A program made the position numbers and the translations under genes. A stretch of DNA of 34,441 nucleotides from Planctomycetota bacterium (GTDB taxonomy: Bacteria; Planctomycetota; Phycisphaerae; Phycisphaerales; SM1A02), in assembly GCA_016873115.1 (NCBI GenBank), contig VGYB01000022.1:1-34441 (forward strand), read 5' to 3'. Below are positions 23,240 to 31,697 of this stretch, piece by piece (within the stretch, counting starts at the first letter, position 1; every line of letters begins with the position of its first letter). The notes under the pieces are model-generated. The model was given only the letters and a program-made list of their open reading frames with translations, searched no databases and had not been told where the DNA came from.

Positions 23240-25123
23240 TCAGCGACCCGGTGCGCGGATCTTGATCGTCCTGCCCGTGCCGTCCACCACGATGCGTGAC
23301 TCCTCAAGCGCGCCGCTTCCCGCGGGCCACCTGACGCTGATGACGGTCTTGGACTGTCCTTCGGGAAGACCAATCGTGAACGCGGGGTCGCACGCACTCA
23401 GGTAACTGCGGGCGCCACTGACGATGCTCGCGGCCGTCGGAGCAGGCACCGACGCGAAGGGCGCCACGGTCACAAGTGCACCGATCCCCTGCGGATTGCC
23501 TGGCGGTCCCTCGAGCACGATGCGCAGCCAGCGGTCGTGCGATGGGAGGTCGTTGCGCAGCAGCATCGGCGCGCCGCCGGCCTGCGTCAGGGCCAGATCA
23601 AGGTCACCGTCGCCGTCGATGTCGGCGGTCGCCAGACCACGACCCACCACCGGTCGCGCAAGATCACCGATCATGTGGGCGGGAAGTTCGCGCCACAGCG
23701 GGCTCGGCGCGCCGGACCCTGCATTCAGGAAGAGCTGCCCGCGCTGGCGCCAGCTCTGGCTTGGCTGCACCCGTGCGATGCGCTCTTCGATGTGGCCGTT
23801 GGCCTGCACGAGATCGGCATCGCCATCGAGGTCCATGTCGGCCATGACCAGTCCAAAGGTGAGGAACGCCCGCGACGCCGGACCAAGACCCTCGATGATG
23901 GCGTCGTCGCTGAAGGCCATCGTGGAACCACGCTCGACATACAGCGAACTCATCTCGTTGGCGAAATTGCCGATGGCGATCGCCCATTCCTGCGGACGCA
24001 ACCACGCCGTGTCGATGCCCATGGCACCAGTCGCGCTGCCGTTGCGATCAAAGGCGATGCCACTCGCGCCCCCCACCTCGACGAAGCTCGCGCGGCCCGG
24101 CGATCCCTCGTTGCGGAAGAGGAAGTTGGCCACGGTGTCGTTGGCGATGGCCACATCGACCCGGCCATCGTCGTTCCAGTCGCCGAGCACCACGCCGAGC
24201 GCCTTGCCCACGGGCTTGCCGGTGCTGGCGTTGGCGACCGTGAAACCGCTGACGGCCGTGGCATCCACGAGGCCCGCCGCGCCATCGTTGCGCAGGTAGG
24301 TCAGGTCGACGCCCTCGAACCCCGTGGGCGAGCCGTACGCGCGGCCGAGGCCGGTGAGCCGGTAGTCAACCGCCAGGTCGATCTCGCGCGACCAGCGCAC
24401 ATAGTTGCAGACCAGGAGGTCGAGGTCGCCGTCCTGGTCAGCGTCGAACATCGCCGCGCTCGTACCCCAGCGTGAGGCGCTGGGGACCTTGAGGCGATCC
24501 GTGGCATCCTCGAAACGCGGCGCGCCGCCCGGCTCGGTCCGGTTGAGATAGACGGCATTGCGGCCGACCGCGGTCACGAACACGTCGGTTCGGCCATCGC
24601 CATCGAGATCGCCGGTCGCCATGCCCATGCCGTAGCGCGGCCCCTCGAGCCCGCTGCCCGTGGTCGCGTCGCGAAACTGGCCGCGACCATCGTTGGTCCA
24701 CAGCCGCACGCTGTCGTGACCGGGCTCCGGTGCACTGGCGAATGGCTCTCCCTGCCAGCGGCAACCGTCGATCAAGACCATGTCCTGATCGCCGTCGCCG
24801 TCGACATCCAGGAATCCCACACCACCACCCATCGTCTCTGGCAGCAGGGACTCGCCGGTCGCGCCGGTCGTATGCGTGAAGTCGATGCCTGCGGCCTTGG
24901 CGACATCGGTGAAGGGCACCGGGGCGAGCGGCTGTTCGACCACGCGCGGCAGCGCTGGCGTGACGGGCGTTGGATCGGGTGTGCGAGCCGGAACCGGCTT
25001 GCGTGTGAGCAGCCAGACGCCTGTGCCGATCACACCGAGCGCGACGATGGCGACGAGCGAATGACGAGTGGCGCGACCGATGCTGCCATCGTCAGGTTGG
25101 GGGCCGGGCGCGGAGTCGGGCAT
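23240..25123 (-). CDS. Membrane-anchored FG-GAP/ASPIC-UnbV protein (CRTAC1 family)
   Basis: The 627-residue protein has an N-terminal helix at about 23-40 (SLVAIVALGVIGTGVWLL) that acts as anchor or uncleaved signal, then a Pro/Thr linker. The family opening is FTDVAKAAGIDFTHTTGATG, and FG-GAP blades follow: DVDGDGDQDMV, DLDGDGRTDVF, DADQDGDLDLL, DWNDDGRVDVA, DMDLDGDADLV and DIDGDGDLDLAL. An ASPIC/UnbV domain occupies about 529-627 (GIGALVTVAPFAS, then VISVRWPAGSGA). The role is unknown; it is probably a surface or periplasmic scaffold. The gene lies 85 bp after the pentahaem cytochrome gene. That gap holds its own promoter candidate and two hairpins, so it may be expressed both with and apart from the cytochrome. 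Confidence 0.88.
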   Translation of the reverse strand: MPDSAPGPQPDDGSIGRATRHSLVAIVALGVIGTGVWLLTRKPVPARTPDPTPVTPALPRVVEQPLAPVPFTDVAKAAGIDFTHTTGATGESLLPETMGGGVGFLDVDGDGDQDMVLIDGCRWQGEPFASAPEPGHDSVRLWTNDGRGQFRDATTGSGLEGPRYGMGMATGDLDGDGRTDVFVTAVGRNAVYLNRTEPGGAPRFEDATDRLKVPSASRWGTSAAMFDADQDGDLDLLVCNYVRWSREIDLAVDYRLTGLGRAYGSPTGFEGVDLTYLRNDGAAGLVDATAVSGFTVANASTGKPVGKALGVVLGDWNDDGRVDVAIANDTVANFLFRNEGSPGRASFVEVGGASGIAFDRNGSATGAMGIDTAWLRPQEWAIAIGNFANEMSSLYVERGSTMAFSDDAIIEGLGPASRAFLTFGLVMADMDLDGDADLVQANGHIEERIARVQPSQSWRQRGQLFLNAGSGAPSPLWRELPAHMIGDLARPVVGRGLATADIDGDGDLDLALTQAGGAPMLLRNDLPSHDRWLRIVLEGPPGNPQGIGALVTVAPFASVPAPTAASIVSGARSYLSACDPAFTIGLPEGQSKTVISVRWPAGSGALEESRIVVDGTGRTIKIRAPGR

Positions 25124-25133
25124 GGCTGCGAGA

Positions 25134-25163
25134 AGCCTACGCGCACGGGTGCCGAATCGTCAC
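25134..25163 (-). promoter_or_regulatory. Promoter for the membrane-anchored CRTAC1 gene
   Basis: Minus strand: GTGACG (25158-25163), an 18-base spacer and TAGGCT (25134-25139), 10 bases before ATG 25123. The leader would be only a few bases, with no Shine-Dalgarno. Confidence 0.4.
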
Positions 25164-25203
25164 GGATCATCGCATGATCCTTCAAGCGACTCCACGGGAG
25201 TCG
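25164..25203. promoter_or_regulatory. Pair of adjacent 7-bp inverted repeats between cytochrome and CRTAC1 genes
   Basis: GGATCAT-CGC-ATGATCC (25164-25180) and CGACTCC-ACG-GGAGTCG (25187-25203) lie back to back, each with a 3-base centre. The first abuts the -35 box of the CRTAC1 promoter. They could be an operator pair, or mRNA hairpins that end or process the cytochrome transcript. No T-run follows. Confidence 0.5.
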
Positions 25204-25208
25204 GCTCG

Positions 25209-28124
25209 TCACTCCCGGCGCGAGCGGCTGAGCGACTTGCCCGGAGTCGGATCGGCGATCGAAGCCTCGAAGCGTCCCTCCCGCTGCAGGTCGTAGATCA
25301 CGATCGGCTCCGCAGCGTGGTTCGCCGCCGGGTAGCGCGCACGGGCGGCGGTGATGGCGAAGTCGCGAGCGTTGTCATCGAGCTTGTAACGGGCGTGCTC
25401 GGTTCGGGCACGCTCGGCGAGGGCGGAGTCCCCAAGCTCGGTTCCCACCTGCGAGAGGACATACCACGCGCTGGCACTCTCAGGGTCGAGCGTGAGCGCC
25501 GCATCGAGGTTGGCCCGTGCGCTGGCGAGCAGGTCACGCGCCTTCCCAGGGTCGGACGCAGAACAAGAACGCGCCCACTCGTACTGCACTTGGGCCAGGT
25601 CCACCAGCAGGCGGTCGTCGCGGCTGAAGTCGAAGCCCCGATCGATCGCCAGCGGGAAGGCGCTGGCCTTGACGGCCTCCATGTTGCGCACGGCGGCCTC
25701 GAAGTTGCCGTTCTGGCGATCGACCTGTGCGCTGAACCACGCAATCGACCATGGGTACGCGGGTGTGGAGCCCTGTCCAGCACGGCCGAGCGCCGCCACC
25801 GCATCGTCAAGGCGCCCCTCCTTCAGATAGGCCCGGGCCAGACCGAGCGCGCCCTCGCCACGACCGAGTTCCTCGACCTTGAGGAAGGCGACCTCGGCAC
25901 CGCGAAGATCGCCCTTCTGGCTGCCACGATTGCCTTGGCGGAAGAGGCCGATCGCGTAGTCGTACCAGCGCTGCCACTCGGGGAAGGTGGGCGACGGGGC
26001 AGCCGGCATGGCGCCAGCAGGCAGCGGCTCCCTTGGACCGCCGGCAGCCTCGCCCGACGGGCGGTCGATGGCTTCCACGGTAGTCATTGGTTCGCTGGCC
26101 AAGGGCAGCGTGATGGAGTCCGTCGCGAGCGTCAGCACCGGCAGGGTGTTGGGATCGCTTCCCGGGTAGACGAAGTGCATGTAGGTCGTGTCGAACTTGC
26201 GATAGCGGAGCGCCACCTCGATCGTGACCGGGGCGGCCAGGTCGCCGGGCAGCGTCAGACCGAAGTGGGTCACATCCCCGGCCCCGGGCGGGATCTGGTT
26301 GTTGTAAAGCGGGACGAAGATGTCCTGCGCATTGCGGCGATCGATGCGGTTGCCCATGCGGTCAAGCATGAAGGAGTTCAGGAACTTGCTCCACGGATCG
26401 ACGGCGCGCTCCCCGTCGACGCCCCCGCTTCGGCCGATGATCCGGTCACCCGAGCGCACGGTGACATCGAGCCAGACCTCGTTGCTGTCCGCGGTGCCCT
26501 GCGTGAACTCGTGGCCGAGCTTGAGGGTTCGGGTGACCACCTCGACCAGCAGCGATTCGCCGGGCGAGACGGCAGGCCGCATGGGATCGAGGGGCGCCTC
26601 CAGCGGGGCATCGATGTCAGTGCCCCGACGGATCCCGAAGAGGTCAACGCGCATGGTGCCCTCGAGGAACGCCTCGCACTCGGCCTGCACCGTGTCGGCG
26701 CCCGCGAGGCCCGACAGCAGCGGCGTGGCTGGGTTGGCGCTGGCGAAGCCGTGGTCGAGGATCGCCAGCCGTCCGTCGCGAACCTTGGCGCCGAAGTCAT
26801 CACTCGGTCGCGCCGGCATGTGGCAACCATTGCAGTTCGACTCTGCCTTGGCCGGGTAGTACCAGCTCTCGACGCCGTGACCGCTCACGCCCGAGAGCCG
26901 GAACGAGTCATAGTGATTCTGGCCGCGCAACCAGCGATAGTCGTTCACGGCCGCAGGCAGGTTGACCTTGTGGCAGGTGCCGCAGAACTCGGTGCTCTGG
27001 TGGACTGCCGGCTTGAGGAAGGTCTGCTTGTGGAAGGCAGGCTTGGCCTTGATGAGCTGGCGATTCACCCACTGCAAGAAGGGGTTCTCGCTGAAGGTGA
27101 AGGGATAGTGCTGCGATTCCTCGATGGTGTAGTCCGCGTTGCCGCGCGGCGAATTCACCGCGACGATCGAGTGGCAGGATGTGCACGTGATGCTGGCGGC
27201 ACCCAGCGGATCCTTCGAGACGTCGTAGTTCGGATCATCGAAGCGCGCGTGCTCAAAGGCACCTGAGAAGAAGGGCACCGGGTCGTGGCAGCCGGCGCAG
27301 AAGCGCGCATCCTGCACGGACCCCTCGCGGGCATGCGCCTCGCGGCGCGTCTCGCGGACGCTGAAGGCGTACATCGGGTTGTTGAAGCTGCTGGCGGCGT
27401 GGACTGAATGGGCCCACGAGTCATAGGTGTCCTGATGGCACTCGAGGCAGTACTCGTTCATCATCAGGCTCTCGGCGGAGATGAAACCGCCGGACGCCGT
27501 GCGCGCAAGGCTGGGCTCGAAGTAGTCGGCGTTGCGTGGGCCGATCGTGGACCACGGCCGTGCATCGGCACCGTGCAGCGCGACCATGGCCACGGCGAAG
27601 GCCGCCGCGACGGCTCCCCACCACACGCCGACCTGCCACCTGATGCGCCGGCCCGCGAGCCGGTGCAGCACATAGAGCCAGATCGCAGCAATGGGCAGGA
27701 CCACATGCAGCCAGTAGACGATGCGCCGCGAGTCGGGACTGCGCAAACCCACATCACGGCCGCCGATCTCGACATTCGTCAAGAGGAATCCCGTGACCAG
27801 CACCCCGACCGAGGCCCACAAGAGGATCCACCCCGCACGCACGGCGCTGCGGTTGGGCAGGTCATGCGCATTGCGCAGGTGGACGGCCGCGAACACGATG
27901 AAGGGCAGCGTGAACGCAAGACCCAAAAGCAGATGGCCACCGAACATCCACTGGTAGAACTGATTCTGCAGCGACTGGCCCGACGCCCACTCCGCCACCG
28001 TGATGCCCGACAGGTAGACGCTGTTGACGACCAGGATCGCAAAGAGCCCAAGCACGACCGACAGGACGCGCGCCAGGCGTGGTGGAACGGGCTGCTTGAG
28101 CGGCTTTCCGCCGGGACCGGCCAT
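25209..28124 (-). CDS. Membrane-bound pentahaem cytochrome c with TPR-like C-terminal domain
   Basis: The 971-residue protein has three parts. Residues 1-186 hold about five membrane helices. His64, His82, His140 and His154 sit on helices 2 and 4, as in b-type haem four-helix bundles. The outer domain carries five CxxCH haem c sites: CLECH (226-230), CAGCH (276-280), CTSCH (314-318), CGTCH (381-385) and CNGCH (431-435). This resembles cytochrome c554-type proteins. A beta-rich region then a TPR-like tail (about 710-930: GALGLARAYLKEGRLDDAVA, SAWYVLSQVGTELGDSALAE) complete it. ATG 28124 is chosen over the longer frame to 28160, because a TAGACT box lies 7 bases upstream. Likely job: moving electrons from the quinone pool outward. 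Partners and acceptor are unknown. Confidence 0.87.
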   Translation of the reverse strand: MAGPGGKPLKQPVPPRLARVLSVVLGLFAILVVNSVYLSGITVAEWASGQSLQNQFYQWMFGGHLLLGLAFTLPFIVFAAVHLRNAHDLPNRSAVRAGWILLWASVGVLVTGFLLTNVEIGGRDVGLRSPDSRRIVYWLHVVLPIAAIWLYVLHRLAGRRIRWQVGVWWGAVAAAFAVAMVALHGADARPWSTIGPRNADYFEPSLARTASGGFISAESLMMNEYCLECHQDTYDSWAHSVHAASSFNNPMYAFSVRETRREAHAREGSVQDARFCAGCHDPVPFFSGAFEHARFDDPNYDVSKDPLGAASITCTSCHSIVAVNSPRGNADYTIEESQHYPFTFSENPFLQWVNRQLIKAKPAFHKQTFLKPAVHQSTEFCGTCHKVNLPAAVNDYRWLRGQNHYDSFRLSGVSGHGVESWYYPAKAESNCNGCHMPARPSDDFGAKVRDGRLAILDHGFASANPATPLLSGLAGADTVQAECEAFLEGTMRVDLFGIRRGTDIDAPLEAPLDPMRPAVSPGESLLVEVVTRTLKLGHEFTQGTADSNEVWLDVTVRSGDRIIGRSGGVDGERAVDPWSKFLNSFMLDRMGNRIDRRNAQDIFVPLYNNQIPPGAGDVTHFGLTLPGDLAAPVTIEVALRYRKFDTTYMHFVYPGSDPNTLPVLTLATDSITLPLASEPMTTVEAIDRPSGEAAGGPREPLPAGAMPAAPSPTFPEWQRWYDYAIGLFRQGNRGSQKGDLRGAEVAFLKVEELGRGEGALGLARAYLKEGRLDDAVAALGRAGQGSTPAYPWSIAWFSAQVDRQNGNFEAAVRNMEAVKASAFPLAIDRGFDFSRDDRLLVDLAQVQYEWARSCSASDPGKARDLLASARANLDAALTLDPESASAWYVLSQVGTELGDSALAERARTEHARYKLDDNARDFAITAARARYPAANHAAEPIVIYDLQREGRFEASIADPTPGKSLSRSRRE

Positions 28125-28131
28125 GGCACAA

Positions 28132-28137
28132 AGTCTA
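28132..28137 (-). promoter_or_regulatory. Candidate -10 box of the cytochrome gene
   Basis: TAGACT on the minus strand, 7 bases before ATG 28124, with no Shine-Dalgarno between. The -35 is not clear. The 126-bp gap to the upstream lipoprotein gene makes a separate promoter reasonable. Confidence 0.3.
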
Positions 28138-28250
28138 GGTGCGCCGCCTCCGATCAGCACATCAGGGCATGGCCAGCAGGTCGGGAGTCGATGCTGCCGG
28201 CTGGCGACCCACCGCGGCTGGTCGAGCGTGGAGCGGGTGACCCGTGGGCC

Positions 28251-31200
28251 TCAGCGCCCGCCTTGGAGACGCGTGTTGAAGCGCTCATCCAAGGCTTGCG
28301 CGGTCGGCGAGCGGACCGAGCCCCGCATGGGCTGCGGATCAAGCGTCTCGCCATCCTTGGTGAAGAGGTCCATGTCCTTGCACCAGCCATCCAGTTCGAG
28401 CACCCAGCAGCGAACGCGATCGGCCCGTTCCGGGGGCGCCTCGAAGGCCAGCTGCAGTTCCTCGCCGCCGGCGATGATCGCGCAGGCATCGTCCTGCGTG
28501 GCCGTGAGCGGCAGGCATTCTCCCAGTGCGGTGTACTGCCCCACCTGCACGCGGCAGTCCCACAGGGGCAACGCGCGGGCATCGTCGTAGTGCGGCAGGA
28601 ATTGCGGTCCGGTGGAGCGGCGCGCGTACCCGCGACGGACGACCACCGAGGAGCGTGGGTTGCACGCCATCGGACTGACCGGGGCTGGCTGGGCCTCGAT
28701 GACGGCCATCCGATCCCAGTAGATCTGGTGATTGGTCGACAGCCGCAGTGCGGTGGTCCCTGCGGGCAACTCGGGCAACGGCAGCATCGCGCGGCGCGGC
28801 ATGCCGGCGGGATAGCCGAACTGCTCGGCGACCATGACCCACGCTCCATCTGCGCCGCGGGCTTCGAGCGACGGTGCGCGGAAGGCTGCACCCGCCTGCC
28901 ACGCCGCGAACATCGTCTGGCAGTACGGGTACTCGACCCATCCATCCATGACGAGCCAGGCATCCTTGAGGGACGCCAGATCAAGACCGAACTCAAGCTC
29001 GAACGAATGATCTGCCGTCAAGCGTCCAATCAGACGATGGTCGATCGGACCGGGATCAAGCGCAACGCGATCGGCACGGGTCACGGCCTCAAGCGCTGTC
29101 TGCGTGCGCGTGGCGTCGACTCCACCCTGTGCGCGATCGGATGCCTCCTTCCCACCGTGACGGTTCATCACTGCCGTCGGGAGGTGTTCCGTCCGCCAGA
29201 AGATCGGTGCCCCCGTCGGCTGCGGTCCGTTGATCCCCATGCGTTCATCGACTGCCATGGACCAGCCAGCGGGAAGGTCGTAGGCCAGCAGCCGAGCGCC
29301 ATCGATCCAGCAGGCCTCTTCCATGGGTTCGGCGAGCTTGAGGCGATAGACGCCACGGTCTGCAACCAGCGAACCTGGTCCAAGCAGGACATGCTCCCAC
29401 GGCCGCGGCGGCGCGTAGACGCCGGGCTCGATGAGATAACCAAGTCCACCCACGCCAAGGCAATCCGTGAGGAAGGCATGCTCGCGACCATTCCAGCCAA
29501 AGATCACGGGACAACTGCTGATCTGTCGCTGTGTCTCCACCAGCGTGCGTCGCGAGCCAGCCATGAGCCAGAGCTCGCTCTGCGTCACGCCGTCGCTCCA
29601 ATCGATGGCGAGCGCATCGACATGCGGTGCCGGGCCAAGGCCGATCGAGACTGGCTGCAAGCTCTGGCCCGGGCCCGAACCGATGCGCCAGGTCGTGGTG
29701 CTCGACCACTCGTTGCCGATGCGCGCAATGAGCCTCGTGCCGATGCCGCTGGCGTTGGAGCGCATGCTTTGCGCCGGATCGATGCGGCCGCGAGGCTCGA
29801 CGGCCGCGAAACCGCCACGACCCGAGCCGGGCCCAAAGATGATCGGCGGTCCGCCGGGCTGCGTCGCGAGCATGCTCGGCCCCGCTTCGGGCTTCAGGTT
29901 CACGACCGCCCAGGCCGTCGCAGGCTTGGGAGCACGCTCGCTCCAGACCTGCTGACCGGAGGGATCCATCCCGATGAGCGCTGAGCCCTCGCCGCAGAGC
30001 ACCTCGTGGTGCAGGTCGCCGTTGAGATCAGCAAGCGTGAAGAGGCTGCTTGTTCCGGCAGCCGTGCCGGGTTCGAGCGAGCCCTGCGCGAGCACCTCCC
30101 ACGGTCCGGACCAGTTCGCACCGCGCTCGGGCGTCGTCGGCGCCAGCACGACGAGCGAACCGCCGATCGTGGGCGCTGTTCCCGGCGCCTGACGCAGCAT
30201 CACCAGCGGCGTACCGTCGATCGAGCGCTCGGTGCAGGCGATCCACTGCGCCGCGCGGGACTCGATCGCACTGCATCGCGGCTGTCGCGTCCACGACCAG
30301 AGGCGATCATTGCACCAGACCGTGCAGCCTTGTGGCCCCGCGAGCAAGAGGTCGACATCGCGGTCGCCGTCGACATCGCCCAGGGCGATCTGCGTCGCCG
30401 GCTTGGCCGCATCGCCTTGCAGTCGATCGGTGATCTCGCGCATGGGCGCGCCGTCGATGCCCGCGAAGAGCCGCAGCGATCCGGCGCCATCAAGGAACGC
30501 AAGATCAAGGTCACCATCGTGATCGAGGTCGGCCATCACACCATCGCGTGCCGCAGGGATCGTGGTCAGGCCGAGTGCCTCCGTCCGATCCTGCCAACCA
30601 TCGGCGCTCTGCATCCACGCACGCACGCCAGCAGTGCCCAGAGAGACCAGATCCACGCGGCCATCGCTGTCGAGATCGCCAGCCAGCACACCGAGCACGC
30701 TCGGTGCCGCTGCCAAAGGATGTGCGCCATCATGGCTGAAGCCCTCGGCTGTCGAGCGCAGGATCGCGTTGGGGCGCTCGCCCTTCAGGGCGCCGGGAAT
30801 GATCAGATCCAGCCCACCATCACCGTCCAGATCGGCTGCGCACACGCTCACCCCACCCGAGTCACTCCAGTCGAGCTCGGTGTGGGAGCCTGCAAGCGTG
30901 ATCGGGGCTGGTGCGGTCAGCACCGGACCGCTGGCGGGCTCAGGCATCGAGGGTGGCGGCAGGATGCACATGCCAAGACGACCCATGCGGGTGTACTTGA
31001 ACTCGGCAAGCGTGCTGCGCGGGTTCATGGCCAGGCGCTCGAAGGTCTGCATCGCAGCATCGGCGGCTGCCTGGTCACCCGTGCGCGAGGCCATGCGCTG
31101 AATGCCGAGCTGCGCGCTGCGGAGGAACGGGTCGAGCTCCGCGGCGCGGCGATACCACGCGAGCGCATCCTGTTCGGCCCCGGTCAGCTCGAGGCACTGC

Positions 31201-31697
31201 CCGACGTAGAAGCTCGCATGCGGATCGCCCGGTACGGCCTCCGCACAGCGGCGGAAGTGCATCAGTGCCTGGTCCGGTTTCCCGAGAAAGAGCTCGCACA
31301 GTCCCACACAGTAGGTCGCAGTGCCCCAGATCTCGACGCCGGGCGCACTGTATGCACGAAGGATCGAGCGGAACTCCTCGATCGCGCGCTCCTGTGATCC
31401 CTCGACGGACTGGTTCATCAGCGCAATCGCGGCGTTGGTCAGGCCCCATCGGTTGCCGTGGACCTGTGCGCTGCCTTGGAACTGCAGGCGTGCGGCCTCG
31501 AACTCGAACTGCCCCATCAGGCCGATGCCGTGATTGAGCGCACCGATCTGGACGGCACTCAGTGCGGGTTCGTCGGTGGCGGGCTTCGAGCAGCCACTCA
31601 TGGCCACCGCGATCGCGAGCAGCGCGCCGGCCGCTCGTGCGGCGCGGATCGAGGCGAGCGCTGCCAGCGATGCGATGGCACCCCCCGCTGCGCTCAC
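28251..31697 (-). CDS. Large lipoprotein with TPR, FG-GAP and ASPIC/UnbV domains
   Basis: The 1148-residue protein has a lipoprotein signal (RAAGALLAIAVAMSGC, Cys36). TPR-like helices occupy about 55-225 (ALMHFRRCAEAVPGDPHASF, DALAWYRRAAELDPFLRSAQ). FG-GAP blades run from about 285 to 575 (DLDGDGGLDLI, DLDSDGRVDLV, DLDHDGDLDLA, DVDGDRDVDLL). An ASPIC/UnbV domain spans about 646-725 (NASGIGTRLIARIGNEWSS, DALAIDWSDGVTQSELWLM). The last about 420 residues, from FGWNGREHAFLTDCLG onward, I do not recognise. The start is GTG 31697, overlapping the nitrilase stop as GTGA; no ATG lies before the signal sequence. It combines in one chain the TPR and CRTAC1 modules that are separate genes at 16134-18745. 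Confidence 0.85.
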   Translation of the reverse strand: MSAAGGAIASLAALASIRAARAAGALLAIAVAMSGCSKPATDEPALSAVQIGALNHGIGLMGQFEFEAARLQFQGSAQVHGNRWGLTNAAIALMNQSVEGSQERAIEEFRSILRAYSAPGVEIWGTATYCVGLCELFLGKPDQALMHFRRCAEAVPGDPHASFYVGQCLELTGAEQDALAWYRRAAELDPFLRSAQLGIQRMASRTGDQAAADAAMQTFERLAMNPRSTLAEFKYTRMGRLGMCILPPPSMPEPASGPVLTAPAPITLAGSHTELDWSDSGGVSVCAADLDGDGGLDLIIPGALKGERPNAILRSTAEGFSHDGAHPLAAAPSVLGVLAGDLDSDGRVDLVSLGTAGVRAWMQSADGWQDRTEALGLTTIPAARDGVMADLDHDGDLDLAFLDGAGSLRLFAGIDGAPMREITDRLQGDAAKPATQIALGDVDGDRDVDLLLAGPQGCTVWCNDRLWSWTRQPRCSAIESRAAQWIACTERSIDGTPLVMLRQAPGTAPTIGGSLVVLAPTTPERGANWSGPWEVLAQGSLEPGTAAGTSSLFTLADLNGDLHHEVLCGEGSALIGMDPSGQQVWSERAPKPATAWAVVNLKPEAGPSMLATQPGGPPIIFGPGSGRGGFAAVEPRGRIDPAQSMRSNASGIGTRLIARIGNEWSSTTTWRIGSGPGQSLQPVSIGLGPAPHVDALAIDWSDGVTQSELWLMAGSRRTLVETQRQISSCPVIFGWNGREHAFLTDCLGVGGLGYLIEPGVYAPPRPWEHVLLGPGSLVADRGVYRLKLAEPMEEACWIDGARLLAYDLPAGWSMAVDERMGINGPQPTGAPIFWRTEHLPTAVMNRHGGKEASDRAQGGVDATRTQTALEAVTRADRVALDPGPIDHRLIGRLTADHSFELEFGLDLASLKDAWLVMDGWVEYPYCQTMFAAWQAGAAFRAPSLEARGADGAWVMVAEQFGYPAGMPRRAMLPLPELPAGTTALRLSTNHQIYWDRMAVIEAQPAPVSPMACNPRSSVVVRRGYARRSTGPQFLPHYDDARALPLWDCRVQVGQYTALGECLPLTATQDDACAIIAGGEELQLAFEAPPERADRVRCWVLELDGWCKDMDLFTKDGETLDPQPMRGSVRSPTAQALDERFNTRLQGGR

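Noticed and set aside
25068-29984. Two long plus-strand frames (732 and 858 codons) opposite the cytochrome and lipoprotein genes
   Set aside because: Both are shadows caused by high GC at third positions. Translations are Arg/His/Gly-rich without recognisable domains, while the minus strand shows haem motifs and propeller repeats.
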